Positions 13,985 through 22,566 of a stretch of 49,517 nt of DNA are shown here, piece by piece. The notes under the pieces are model-generated. The model did not search any database. It worked only from the letters and a program-made list of their open reading frames with translations, and was not told where the DNA came from. Position 1 is the first letter of the stretch. Every line of letters begins with the position of its first letter. Origin of the DNA: a virus; the IMG/VR virus record IMGVR_UViG_3300034378_000082, positions 1-49,517 of that record; one strand, written 5' to 3'. The translations under genes and the position numbers were made by a program.

Positions 13985-14592
13985 TGAAGCTGCATGAATA
14001 CCAGAGTTATGAAAAGTACCATAAAGCTCAAGCTAGTTCTTTCAGAAAGGAAGGGGCCGTTTGGGTTTCAGATAAAGAAATTGATTTGATGTCGGATTAC
14101 ATTAAGACGCATCTGAAGCAGCTATCGCTTGGGATCTGTCATGGTGTCAGGAGTGGTGCTGAAGTTGAACGTTTCAAGCGGAACTTGAAGATCAATGTGA
14201 TTGGAACGGATCTATTTCGAGAACAAGGTCAACCTGATTACATTGTCCAGATAGATTTTCATCAGGTCAAACCTGAGTGGATCGAGAAGGCAGATTTCAT
14301 TTACAGTAACTCATTGGATCACAGTTATGACCCAAGGATGTGCCTGTACCAATGGAAGCGGTGTCTGAGGAAAGGGGGACTTTGCCTTTTGCATTGGAGT
14401 GTGGGTCATTGTGAAGTTGTGGTGGAGACAGGAGATTGCTTCGCTGCTTCCGAGAAGGAGTATGGTCAGATGATGAAGGAGCATTTCAAGCTCAAAGCTG
14501 CGATCAGAGTGGGCAGAGGAGATCATGGAGGAACTCACTCGACTATCTTTGTGGGGCAGAAAAGGAAAAGTTTTGATGCACGAGTATCTTGA
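13984..14592 (+). CDS. SAM-dependent methyltransferase-like protein, 202 aa
   Basis: Start at ATG 13984 on a TGATG junction (MKLHEYQSYEKYHKAQASSF). The central region QLSLGICHGVRSGAEVERFK and NVIGTDLF resembles motifs I and II of class I methyltransferases (Gly-rich loop, then acidic residue), and the strand WIEKADFIYSNSLDHSYDP resembles motif IV. YQWKRCLRKGGLCLLHW is the motif VI strand-loop typical of the fold. Acceptor unknown; sugar methylation is likely from context. Confidence 0.7.
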   Translation: MKLHEYQSYEKYHKAQASSFRKEGAVWVSDKEIDLMSDYIKTHLKQLSLGICHGVRSGAEVERFKRNLKINVIGTDLFREQGQPDYIVQIDFHQVKPEWIEKADFIYSNSLDHSYDPRMCLYQWKRCLRKGGLCLLHWSVGHCEVVVETGDCFAASEKEYGQMMKEHFKLKAAIRVGRGDHGGTHSTIFVGQKRKSFDARVS

Positions 14593-15343
14593 TGAGTTCT
14601 TTTTCTTTGAGCCAGATCGGATGAGGAAGGCTCCGAATGTTCTTGAGGTAGGAGTTTTCACATTGGATCGGGCGAAGGCTTTGAGGAAAAAATATCGTAG
14701 AGCCAGGATCGTTCTTTGTGAGGGGTCTCCCGCCAACTACAAGAAACTCGTTTCACAGAGGATTCCTCGGAGAGTACGGACCCTTCAGTATGCTCTAGCT
14801 GACAGAGATGGGCCTGTGGTTATGTACGAATTTCAGCCTGAATTCCAGAGTTCCTTCAGCTTATATCCTCGACACACTTTGGCTCCTCACTTGAAACTGA
14901 AGGTCGCTATTCATGTGGAGGGGCTTAGTCTCATGTCTCTACTTGACGAATGCAGGTTTGAGGTGGTGGATTTGCTTCTGTTGAACTGTGAGGGAGGAGA
15001 AGTGGCGGCTCTGAGAGACTTGGCTAAGTGTCACGCTTTACGTTGTAGAGTTCCGCAAGTCTGTACTTCCTTTCATACAAATGCTTGTTACGAAGGGAAG
15101 GTAAGAATGAAACTTCTGTGTGGGATGGAACAGTTCTATGATGTGCATGTAGGGGGGACCAGAGAAGTTCCTTACTACTTGTTTTTGAGGAGGGATTCAC
15201 ATGAAGAAGTTCTTCGTGGGGACAGTAGAGGGAGGAGGGACGCATCTTCTCCTGTGGCTTTTGGAAAGCCACCCCCTGGTAAAGAAACACCGGGACATGA
15301 TGGATCTACGGACGTTGGCTCCGAAAGACCCTCCGGCTCCTGA
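14576..15343 (+). CDS. FkbM-type methyltransferase with probable 3' frame change
   Basis: Start at 14576 (MHEYLDEFFFFEPDRMRKAP), AAAAGGAAAAGTTTTG upstream. NVLEVGVFTLDRAK is motif I, IVLCEGSPANYKKLVSQ the FkbM motif II, and VVDLLLLNCEGGEVAALRDL the family's signature (usually D-IKID-EG-E). FkbM enzymes O-methylate sugars or peptides. After YYLFLRR (near 15187) the frame runs 145 bases into the next gene as low-complexity sequence. One extra T in the T5 run at 15182-15186 would bring the stop onto the ATGA start of the sulfotransferase (15201), giving about 209 residues. I suspect a one-base loss, real or artefact. Confidence 0.75.
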   Translation: MHEYLDEFFFFEPDRMRKAPNVLEVGVFTLDRAKALRKKYRRARIVLCEGSPANYKKLVSQRIPRRVRTLQYALADRDGPVVMYEFQPEFQSSFSLYPRHTLAPHLKLKVAIHVEGLSLMSLLDECRFEVVDLLLLNCEGGEVAALRDLAKCHALRCRVPQVCTSFHTNACYEGKVRMKLLCGMEQFYDVHVGGTREVPYYLFLRRDSHEEVLRGDSRGRRDASSPVAFGKPPPGKETPGHDGSTDVGSERPSGS

Positions 15344-15791
15344 AGACAGGCTCCATTGGGCTTCACTCAAGAGGATGAGGAAGGATGGATTTCAGAGAGT
15401 GATCCTATTAACGAGGACTCCTGTTCATGCTGTCTATTCGGCTTACAGGCGGTTCTGGAGACCGAGGAAAGGAACGAAAGCAGAGGTAGCGATTCTTCAT
15501 CTCAAACGCCATGTGTCTTCATTGACTCTTATGCAAACGATAGAAAGGGAGTTTCCTTCTCTTCGTGTGACGTATGAAGATCTTGTTTCTGATCCGAAAG
15601 GGGAATTGAGAAAGGTTGCGGAATTCGTTGGGTTGGTTCCTGTTGAGTGGAAATATGACGTGTCGAAGACTTCTCGTTGGTTTGGGTTTTCTGGAATTAA
15701 GAATAGGAACAGGGAAGGTTGGAAGCAGGACGAAATTTTCTGTGGAGTATGGAAGAAGTACAAAGGAGTTTTTGATGCACTCACAATATGA
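15201..15791 (+). CDS. Sulfotransferase-family protein, 196 aa
   Basis: Start at 15201 after GAGGAGGGATTCAC. MKKFFVGTVEGGGTHLLLWL is the 5' phosphosulfate-binding loop region of PAPS-dependent sulfotransferases, and VILLTRTPVHAVYSAYRRFW (about 68-87) is the 3' phosphate-binding motif (usually RdPrdva.S...). LRVTYEDLVSDPKGELRKVA is the third family segment. The first loop has GGG in place of the usual R/K-S-G-T, so activity needs confirming. With FkbM methyltransferases on both sides it would decorate the island's glycan with sulfate. PAPS would come from the host. Confidence 0.8.
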   Translation: MKKFFVGTVEGGGTHLLLWLLESHPLVKKHRDMMDLRTLAPKDPPAPEDRLHWASLKRMRKDGFQRVILLTRTPVHAVYSAYRRFWRPRKGTKAEVAILHLKRHVSSLTLMQTIEREFPSLRVTYEDLVSDPKGELRKVAEFVGLVPVEWKYDVSKTSRWFGFSGIKNRNREGWKQDEIFCGVWKKYKGVFDALTI

Positions 15792-16371
15792 AGAAGAACA
15801 AATCATTCGGGACTTCTTTGGAGGGCAGAAGACAGGAAGGTTTCTCGATGTCGGGGCTTACGACGGGAGGACGTTCAGTAATACTTTCGCTTTGGCGGAG
15901 AGGGGATGGTCAGGAGTCTGTGTGGAAGCCTCCCCTCAGTGTTTCATTCAACTTCAGAAAACTTACGCTGCGAATCATAATATCGTTCTGGTATGTGGGG
16001 CTTTGAATTCGAGGATAGGGTGTTATCCTTTCTACGATAGTGGAGGGGCCGTAGCTTCCTTATCAAAGGCTCACATGGAAAAATGGGGAAAGCAGCAGAA
16101 GGATTTCAAGACGATCTACGTTTTTACTGTCACTCCTCAATGTCTGGTTCGTGTGCTACCTGGTCCTTACGATTTCGTTTCAATAGATATTGAAGGTAAG
16201 AGTATTGACACATTGGCTTTATTTCCTGAGTTGCGGACTCTCGGAGTCAAGTTAATCTGTGTGGAGGCTCCAGAAGAAAGAGACCGGGAGAAAGTTCAAC
16301 ACATTATGAATGCTTGGGGATACAAGTTTTTGGCTCGCACGCCAGAGAATGTTCTCTATAGGATGAACTGA
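15775..16371 (+). CDS. FkbM-family methyltransferase, 198 aa
   Basis: Start at 15775 (MHSQYEEEQIIRDFFGGQKT), AAAGGAGTTTTTG upstream, overlapping the sulfotransferase end by 17 bases. RFLDVGAYDGRTFSNTFALA is a clear motif I with an Asp-Val-Gly-Ala loop, VCVEASPQCFIQLQ motif II, and YDFVSIDIEGKSIDTLALFP the FkbM signature. Ends within LARTPENVLYRMN, a typical FkbM C-terminus. Likely sugar O-methyltransferase. It differs in sequence from the first FkbM gene, so the two probably methylate different positions. Confidence 0.85.
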   Translation: MHSQYEEEQIIRDFFGGQKTGRFLDVGAYDGRTFSNTFALAERGWSGVCVEASPQCFIQLQKTYAANHNIVLVCGALNSRIGCYPFYDSGGAVASLSKAHMEKWGKQQKDFKTIYVFTVTPQCLVRVLPGPYDFVSIDIEGKSIDTLALFPELRTLGVKLICVEAPEERDREKVQHIMNAWGYKFLARTPENVLYRMN

Positions 16372-16937
16372 TGTTGTTCAGTGTTTTGATTTGTACTCTG
16401 GAAGATCGGAAGCAACAGTATCTCGATCCTTTGCTTGCCCATCTTGAATCGCAAAAGGGGGAAGATGTCGAGATCCTTACCCTCTCGAATCAAAAGCAAG
16501 ACAGCATAGGGATAAAGCGGAACAGGTTACTCCAAATGGCTCAGGGGAAATTCGCGGCTTTCTTAGATGATGATGATTGGGTCTCGGATACCTATATTCC
16601 TGATATTCTTTTTGCGGTGAGGGCTGTGGAGAATTTGGATTGCATTGGGTTTTTCGGGGAAGTATATTTCAAGGGCAGGCTGGAAGGTAGGATGATTCAT
16701 TCAATATCCTGTCCTTTCTGGACGGAGGAACCTGGGACATACTTTCGGCCCCCTAATCATTTGAATCCGATTAGACTTGACATTTCCCGACAGTTCAAGT
16801 TTCCTAATGTATCATTCAGCGAAGATTTTGCTTGGTCAATGGCAGTTCAGAGTTCGGGATTGTTGAAGCGAGAGGTATTTTTGGGGCATAAGCCCCTTTA
16901 TCTCTATAAGTGCAGAGTGGAGAAAAAAGGTCTATGA
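16371..16937 (+). CDS. Family 2 glycosyltransferase, 188 aa
   Basis: TGATG junction with the FkbM gene. MLFSVLICTLEDRKQQYLDP is a canonical GT2 first strand, IGIKRNRLLQMAQGKFAAFL leads to the DDDDW motif (residues about 66-70) that binds nucleotide and metal. At 188 residues it is short for GT2 and is close to the bare catalytic domain. Last clear enzyme of the glycan island. Donor unknown. Confidence 0.85.
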   Translation: MLFSVLICTLEDRKQQYLDPLLAHLESQKGEDVEILTLSNQKQDSIGIKRNRLLQMAQGKFAAFLDDDDWVSDTYIPDILFAVRAVENLDCIGFFGEVYFKGRLEGRMIHSISCPFWTEEPGTYFRPPNHLNPIRLDISRQFKFPNVSFSEDFAWSMAVQSSGLLKREVFLGHKPLYLYKCRVEKKGL

Positions 16938-17314
16938 AATACGATGAGTTAGTTGAGTTGTTGATGAGAGTGGCTGCGGGAGGTCAGAGAAAAGATTCTC
17001 TGCATCTCAGTAAAGCAGATGATGTTGATTCTCAAATCAAGTATGTCCAACGAACTCAAAATACTTTTGACTTAATCTGGATCAAAAAGTCAGTGGAAGA
17101 TCCCCTCTTTCAGTTCTGGAAACTTGTGAAGGGAAACGCTCTTGCTCCAACGTGCTTTGTCATTTTCACAGGAGCCAACACGGTCGGCTGGACTCAAGAG
17201 CTTGCGAGCTACGAGACGATCCGATGGGGAGACCTTTTCCTGTTGATTGCTGATACTACAACTACTCCCCCTGTCGTGCCTTCGCAGCGGGGGATTTTTA
17301 GAGATGAGGAGTGA
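16934..17314 (+). CDS. Hypothetical protein, 126 aa
   Basis: Start at 16934 (MKYDELVELLMRVAAGGQRK) on an ATGA overlap, AAAAAAGGTCT upstream. Ends in a Thr/Pro-rich tail (TTTTPPVVPSQRG). The middle (TQNTFDLIWIKKSVEDPLFQ) looks globular. I do not recognise it. It stands at the border between glycan and packaging genes and is coupled to both. Confidence 0.6.
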   Translation: MKYDELVELLMRVAAGGQRKDSLHLSKADDVDSQIKYVQRTQNTFDLIWIKKSVEDPLFQFWKLVKGNALAPTCFVIFTGANTVGWTQELASYETIRWGDLFLLIADTTTTPPVVPSQRGIFRDEE

Positions 17315-17316
17315 CT

Positions 17317-17538
17317 ATGACGACTAGATCATGTCCGAAGAAGCGTAGCGGGAAACATCGTAAGCATACCCCCATCGTGAGCGAGAAGCAACGGGGGCTG
17401 TTCGGTGCGGAGTATGCCCGGAGGAAAGCAGGTAAGAAAGGTCGGATGCCAGGGATTACGAAGAAGGAACTTCGTAGTCATTTGAAGGAAGCCAAGGGCA
17501 AAAAACTTCCGGCGAAAAGTCGGAGAAGGAGGAAGTAA
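17317..17538 (+). CDS. Small basic protein, DUF3008-like, 73 aa
   Basis: ATG 17317 follows GAGGAGTGACT; a GTG six bases earlier is an alternative. The sequence (SEKQRGLFGAEYARRKAGKK, then a Lys-rich end with SRRRRK) resembles the small basic phage proteins of the DUF3008 kind, in which a QR.LFGA.yA.R.G segment and a K-E-L helix are conserved. Function of that family is not established; found near packaging and head genes. Confidence 0.65.
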   Translation: MTTRSCPKKRSGKHRKHTPIVSEKQRGLFGAEYARRKAGKKGRMPGITKKELRSHLKEAKGKKLPAKSRRRRK

Positions 17539-17741
17539 TGGGAGAGCCAAGAACAGTCCAGGGATTTGTCACGAAGATCAAAAAGGGTCTGTGGCACGCA
17601 TGGGTCGTGGATGTGAATATGCCTTCTTACGTTACTGATCCTGTTTCTGGTAAGACAATGAAAGCTGCCGTTGAAGCAGGGAACGAGTTCGTAGAAGGGA
17701 GAGGCTACAAACTGAGAGGTTGGGAGAAATATGATGCCTGA
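17538..17741 (+). CDS. Hypothetical protein, 67 aa
   Basis: TAATG junction with the previous gene; GGAGGAAGTA upstream. Starts MGEPRTVQGFVTKIKKGLWH. A beta-rich small protein with no recognised motif. Its end overlaps the start of the following small gene. Confidence 0.6.
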   Translation: MGEPRTVQGFVTKIKKGLWHAWVVDVNMPSYVTDPVSGKTMKAAVEAGNEFVEGRGYKLRGWEKYDA

Positions 17742-17862
17742 AGAGAAAGTGAAAAAGAAGCTGACAGGGGAAGCTGAGAAGATGGCTGCGAATAGGCAGA
17801 CATACACAAAGCCCCTTAAAAAAGCTACTCCAGAACAAGCCTTCAAAGGTAAGAAGAAGTAA
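17731..17862 (+). CDS. Small Lys-rich protein, 43 aa
   Basis: Starts MMPEEKVKKKLTGEAEKMAA (the second ATG at 17734 is equally possible), behind GAGAGGTTGGGAGAAAT, and ends KGKKK. The TAA overlaps the ATG of the large terminase by one base (TAATG). No family recognised. Tight coupling on both sides supports it. Confidence 0.55.
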   Translation: MMPEEKVKKKLTGEAEKMAANRQTYTKPLKKATPEQAFKGKKK

Positions 17863-19847
17863 TGCTCGGATATTTCGATAAGGACTCCTTCAAGGAGAAC
17901 CAGAAGTTATATCCTAATCTTGCCGCTCTCGATGAGAGTATCACAAAACTGCTCCGATCTGATGCCGCTAAGAAGTGGGATGTAGGCCGTCGAGAAGTCG
18001 AAATTTGCCGGAGACATCCTATCTACTGGATGGAGAAGTACGGCTTTATCAAGGCCGGAGAAGTTCTTGGAGGGTCAGAAGAAGTTGGGATCATTCCCTT
18101 CAGGCTGAACCATACTCAGCTTCAGACCGCCAACCAGATCTGCAAAGCCTTCCTGAAGAAACCTTGGTCTCGTGTCCAAGCAGTAGTCCTCAAGCATCGT
18201 AAGGCTGGTACATCCACACTCTTTGCAGGGTTCGATTACTGGCTTGCCCGCTTCATTCGGATGCTTAATCTGTTTGTGATTGCTGACCTTGGATCACACA
18301 CGGACAACATCGTTGCTATGATAGAGTTGTTTCATAAACGGGATGAGTGTGGTAAAGGATTGGACCCTAAGTTCCGTCCTCCTAAAAGAGTCCCAATGCC
18401 TAAGAACAAGAAAGGACTGAAGTTCTCTAATGGTTCAATGGTCGAGCAGGACTCAGGTGAAAATTCCAACCCTGGTACAAGTGGTACGATTCAAGTTCTT
18501 CACAACTCTGAGTTCTCGAAGTGGAGAGACAAGGAGAACGCAGAGACATCTCTTCTTAACTCGATCCCCCGCACAGGCTTTGCCTTCATTGTGAAGGAAT
18601 CTACGGCTTTTGGATTAAACAAGTTCTCTCAAGATTGTGAAGATGCGGAGAGAGGAAAATCAAATTGGGATTTCATTTTCATTTCATGGAAGGATTTGCC
18701 GGATTGTGAATACTCTTTAGATGTGGGGGAGGAACTTCAGTATGATGAAAAGGAGGCTGAACTTGCGGCTGCATACAAGTTGAGACCGGGGCACGTCAAA
18801 TTCAGGCGCAGTCAGATAGAACTCCTTGGGAGTGAGGAAAGGTTCAGGCAGGACTTTCCTCTCAACAGTAAAGAACCCTTCCTTGTTACGGGTGCGAATT
18901 TCTTCAACGCATCATTGGTTCAAGAGAGGATCATGGAGATCAAGTTCTACCATGATTGGAAGATTCATGGGGAAGATGGATTAGAGGAGAAATATCCTGA
19001 GATTGTTCAACGAGTTAAGCATCATCCAGGAGGGAAGCGGGAAGCTCTCGCGTTGTATGAGAATAGGAATGTTCTGCCTGAGATGAAGTGCATTGTTATC
19101 AATCGGGAAAAAGTGACTTTAGTACCTCCGCCGAAAGGTGGGTCAAAGGAAGCAGTTACGGTCTTTCGTTTGCCCCGGAGGGATAGGCGGTATCTTCTCA
19201 CGATTGATGTGGCTGAAGGTATCAAGACGGACGAATACACGAGTGACTTGAGTATCATTCAGGTTTTTGACACTTACAATCGGGAGCAGGTTGCGGAGTG
19301 GGGTGGGATTTTTGACGAAGAGGTAACGGCTTTCTATGCGGTCTTGATTGGGCGGTACTACAATGAAGCTGAGATTGCTCCTGAGATGAATAACAAGTGT
19401 GGAGGGCTTCTGAAGGCTGAGTTGGAGAAATCGAAATATCGTAGATTTTTCTACCGGCAGAAGATTTCAAGCTCTCACCGGATAGAACGGGCCTTTGGGT
19501 GGGAAACCACGGTAGGTAACAAAAAGGAGGTTTGTGGGCAGTTTCGACTGGATTTCAAGAATGGGGATTGCGTAATCCATAGTCTCTCCCTTTTGAAAGA
19601 AATGCTTTATTTTGTTGACAACAAGGGAAAGCTATGTGCATCATCCGGGACAGATGATCGAGTCATGGCAACGAGTGTGAATTTGAAGATAATAGCAGAC
19701 ACCCCTGCTTACCGCCGAGTTGTGAGAAAAAAGATAGATAGACAGATGAGAGAGCCTCAAGCCTACCCTGAGTATAATGATCCTTTTGTTACTCAGCAAC
19801 GGTATGAACAGCGTCAGCGAGAAGTCTTGCGGAGGCACATGAGATGA
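17862..19847 (+). CDS. terL: Terminase large subunit
   Basis: 661 residues, the usual size range for TerL. The N-terminal ATPase has a deviant Walker A, KHRKAGTSTL (111-120), and HNSEFSKW (214-221) in the Walker B position, where Ser-Glu replaces the common Asp-Glu. The C-terminal RNase H-like nuclease has TIDVAEG (Asp449), PEMNNKCGG (about 508-515) and SGTDDRVMA (Asp598/599), the three acidic positions expected. The motor packages DNA into the prohead through the portal encoded next (ATGA overlap). Class of packaging (headful or other) cannot be told from this. Confidence 0.93.
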   Translation: MLGYFDKDSFKENQKLYPNLAALDESITKLLRSDAAKKWDVGRREVEICRRHPIYWMEKYGFIKAGEVLGGSEEVGIIPFRLNHTQLQTANQICKAFLKKPWSRVQAVVLKHRKAGTSTLFAGFDYWLARFIRMLNLFVIADLGSHTDNIVAMIELFHKRDECGKGLDPKFRPPKRVPMPKNKKGLKFSNGSMVEQDSGENSNPGTSGTIQVLHNSEFSKWRDKENAETSLLNSIPRTGFAFIVKESTAFGLNKFSQDCEDAERGKSNWDFIFISWKDLPDCEYSLDVGEELQYDEKEAELAAAYKLRPGHVKFRRSQIELLGSEERFRQDFPLNSKEPFLVTGANFFNASLVQERIMEIKFYHDWKIHGEDGLEEKYPEIVQRVKHHPGGKREALALYENRNVLPEMKCIVINREKVTLVPPPKGGSKEAVTVFRLPRRDRRYLLTIDVAEGIKTDEYTSDLSIIQVFDTYNREQVAEWGGIFDEEVTAFYAVLIGRYYNEAEIAPEMNNKCGGLLKAELEKSKYRRFFYRQKISSSHRIERAFGWETTVGNKKEVCGQFRLDFKNGDCVIHSLSLLKEMLYFVDNKGKLCASSGTDDRVMATSVNLKIIADTPAYRRVVRKKIDRQMREPQAYPEYNDPFVTQQRYEQRQREVLRRHMR

Positions 19848-22060
19848 ATGGAGATTCTGTCGTTCCGAGTGCTACCCTTACACCCCCTGATGCTTCGCCT
19901 ATAGTCCCCGAAGAAGCTCTGGGGTTTCCTGAGTCAGAGACTTCACCAAAGGTGCAGGATGTGGGCAACATAACTTTTGAAGATGTTTTTCCTCCCCTCA
20001 GCCTCGATGAGAAACGGAAGAAGTCTATTTGTCAATGGTTTATGCGGGATTTGAAAGCCTGTGTGAAGCATGTGAACGCGCAACTCTCCACTTGGGCGAA
20101 GTATCGGGCTGTTTATCTTCTTGAGTATGTCGAAAAGTTCTATCCTTCAATGGGTTTGGGTGCGAATTTCGCTTCCGGTCTTCTCTGTGAGAAAATGCTG
20201 GAGGGAATGGATCGAGTGAAGAGAGCGGTCTTCTCCGCGTATCCTCTCTTCTTGGTGGATGATAAGGTATCCAGCACCGAGAACATAGAGTTCATTCATA
20301 GAGCGGAATGGTTTCAACATACATTCTTTTTGAAAAACTTGAAGGTAAGAGAGACCATAGGAACCCCAGGTATTTTTGATTTCCTCTTGGACGGTTCCCT
20401 TATCGTTGAAGCCGATCAAATGTATGAGGCAGTTCCTCAACGGACGCTCAAGACTTACGCGACTGTGGACGATCTTCTGGCAGACGAATCAAAGATCTTG
20501 GACAAATCTGCTTTTGAGGAAACCCTGATTAGAATAGAGGAAGGAAGGCCCACAAGAATCTTAGTAGAAGAAGATTTGCTCACAAAAGAAGGTCTCCAAG
20601 TATTTATTGTGGATAAAGTGGATCACCTCATTCCTCCGAATGTGTATAAGGAAAGTGATGTTCGGCTCAGGGCAAGACGAATGTACCTCACTGAGTCCGA
20701 TCTACGTCTGTTGGCTTCAGAAGGAGTAAATTGGTATGAGCAGGAAGATGTAGATAAAGTTCTGAATGAACGGGCTGCTTTTCGATCCGGCTACAGGATG
20801 GCACATAAAAGGGGAGAGGGATCAGCAGATGCAGCGAAGATGGAAGAAGTGCGGCGGGCTGAAAGTGAGACTCTGGCTTATGACTGGCGATCTGAAGAAG
20901 AAAGACTAGGACCAAACAAAGACATTCTTCCATATAAGAACACTTTTGCGGTCTATCGAATCGTCTGTAAGTATGGGTATAAGACAGGAAGTGATCCCAA
21001 GGGCTTGATTCCAAAGTTCTGCACGTTTGATTTTGAGCCGGAGAGTCAAACGATCTTACGGGCACGTACCTATCCGCATTTCCATGAGCGTAAGAACTAC
21101 TTTCATTTCAAACTAGGTCATGCCCCGGACAGCTATTGGGGTTTCGGTTATGGGGCGCGTCTTATCAACGATGATTTCATTGAATCCAATGCTGTTGATC
21201 TCTATCTAGATGGCGCAGCTATAGCTACTTTCCGGCCCTTCGTTTGTTTGCATCCTGAACAGTCAGATGGTGTGGTTCCTTTCAGGGACGGGTTGGGACC
21301 GGGAAAGATCGGATACGTCAGGAACATCGGTGAATTTCAACCCTTTGAGATTCCTCCTCCTCCTGAAGCCTTGATTCGGAATCTCCTTCCTATAACCAAA
21401 ACGAGAGCGGGAAATAAGACAAGTGTCACTTCTCTCGTCCAAGGACAGACGGAAACGGCTGACCCTCGCTCTCCTGCACAGAAGACCCGAATGCTGTTGG
21501 GAGAAGCATGGGTAGGGATTGATTCTCAGATTGAGGATTGGAACGTTACAGGTTGGAATCCTCTGGCGAACTTCGTGTGGGAAACCAATTATGAAAATCT
21601 GGTATGGCAAGGGAAGGAAGCCTTTGAGGACATGATTGAGTTTCCGGGTCTTGCTCCTGACCTTGAGAATACAAACAGAATCACGGCGGAAGAACTCAAA
21701 AAGAAAATAGAGTGGCAGAGTCAAGCCTCCACAGAACTTTTGAATCCAGAAGCGCGAGTGGTGAATTTCCTTCGTCACTTTGAGTTCTTCTCTCCTATTC
21801 TTCAACAGTTAGGAGCATTCAATCCTGATCTTTTTAAGAAGTATTTCTTACGTTGGATGAGAATGGCTGCAAGGGAATTGCAGATCAGAGGATTTCGTTA
21901 CCTTATCCCATCGGCTGAGGAACTTGGTGACATTCCAATGGAACAAATGAGTCAGATTTGGGACGCTTTGATTACCCAACTTCGGGCAGGACAAAGCCCG
22001 GAAACTTTCCGAGTTCAAGGGGCAGAAGGTGGTAGAGCTAGAGGAGAGGAGCGTGTCTGA
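19844..22060 (+). CDS. Portal protein
   Basis: 738 residues, directly after TerL with an ATGA overlap, before scaffold and capsid genes. This is the expected place for the portal ring. Size fits podovirus-type portals of 60-85 kDa. Recognisable features are the segment KLGHAPDSYWGFGYGARLIN followed by a long helix-rich stretch with NAVDLYLDGAAIATFRPFV, as in portal families. About 35 N-terminal residues are Pro/Ser-rich and probably disordered. The identification rests mostly on order and length. Confidence 0.82.
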   Translation: MNGDSVVPSATLTPPDASPIVPEEALGFPESETSPKVQDVGNITFEDVFPPLSLDEKRKKSICQWFMRDLKACVKHVNAQLSTWAKYRAVYLLEYVEKFYPSMGLGANFASGLLCEKMLEGMDRVKRAVFSAYPLFLVDDKVSSTENIEFIHRAEWFQHTFFLKNLKVRETIGTPGIFDFLLDGSLIVEADQMYEAVPQRTLKTYATVDDLLADESKILDKSAFEETLIRIEEGRPTRILVEEDLLTKEGLQVFIVDKVDHLIPPNVYKESDVRLRARRMYLTESDLRLLASEGVNWYEQEDVDKVLNERAAFRSGYRMAHKRGEGSADAAKMEEVRRAESETLAYDWRSEEERLGPNKDILPYKNTFAVYRIVCKYGYKTGSDPKGLIPKFCTFDFEPESQTILRARTYPHFHERKNYFHFKLGHAPDSYWGFGYGARLINDDFIESNAVDLYLDGAAIATFRPFVCLHPEQSDGVVPFRDGLGPGKIGYVRNIGEFQPFEIPPPPEALIRNLLPITKTRAGNKTSVTSLVQGQTETADPRSPAQKTRMLLGEAWVGIDSQIEDWNVTGWNPLANFVWETNYENLVWQGKEAFEDMIEFPGLAPDLENTNRITAEELKKKIEWQSQASTELLNPEARVVNFLRHFEFFSPILQQLGAFNPDLFKKYFLRWMRMAARELQIRGFRYLIPSAEELGDIPMEQMSQIWDALITQLRAGQSPETFRVQGAEGGRARGEERV

Positions 22061-22512
22061 TGCCAGTCCTAAAAGGTTCAGAAACTAATCCTTCAGTAGT
22101 AGAGGATCGCTTCAAACAGCTTGAGATCAACAAGGAAGGCACGCGGGAGCAGAGGCGGGTTCTTGATGAACAGTTGGGGAAATGGCAAGCCTTCCATGAT
22201 ACTGAAATGGGGAGCATTTGTGCTGAATTGGCTGAACCTAAGATACGGAATCTTGATGCTATGTTGGCAGCTTCCGCAGATGTCCTAGTCCGGCAGTATG
22301 GTCTTCCTCTTGATGCTATTGAGGAGTTACGGGCTGAGTGGAGGGGGGCACGTAAGGTTTGGTATGACATTATGTACGCGCATGAACGTCTGAAGCGGGA
22401 AGCAGAAATGCTTAAAGGCTTGGAGGAAGAGCCTCCCAAAGAAGGTCTTCAGTGGAAAAAAGTGACGCAAAAAATCCGAAAACGCTTGACAAAAGAAAGT
22501 GAGTCTGGTTGA
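22060..22512 (+). CDS. Helical hypothetical protein, 150 aa
   Basis: TGATG junction with the portal. Starts MPVLKGSETNPSVVEDRFKQ. Most of the sequence is predicted by eye to be long charged helices (for example NKEGTREQRRVLDEQLGKWQ). It lies between portal and scaffold and might be a head-assembly accessory; no family recognised. The end contains a TTGACA (22486-22491) that could start a promoter for the capsid genes. Confidence 0.65.
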   Translation: MPVLKGSETNPSVVEDRFKQLEINKEGTREQRRVLDEQLGKWQAFHDTEMGSICAELAEPKIRNLDAMLAASADVLVRQYGLPLDAIEELRAEWRGARKVWYDIMYAHERLKREAEMLKGLEEEPPKEGLQWKKVTQKIRKRLTKESESG

Positions 22513-22566
22513 TTTGAATACGATGTGCCACCTGTAGGCTAATACAGAGAGCAAGGAGGAGTACAG

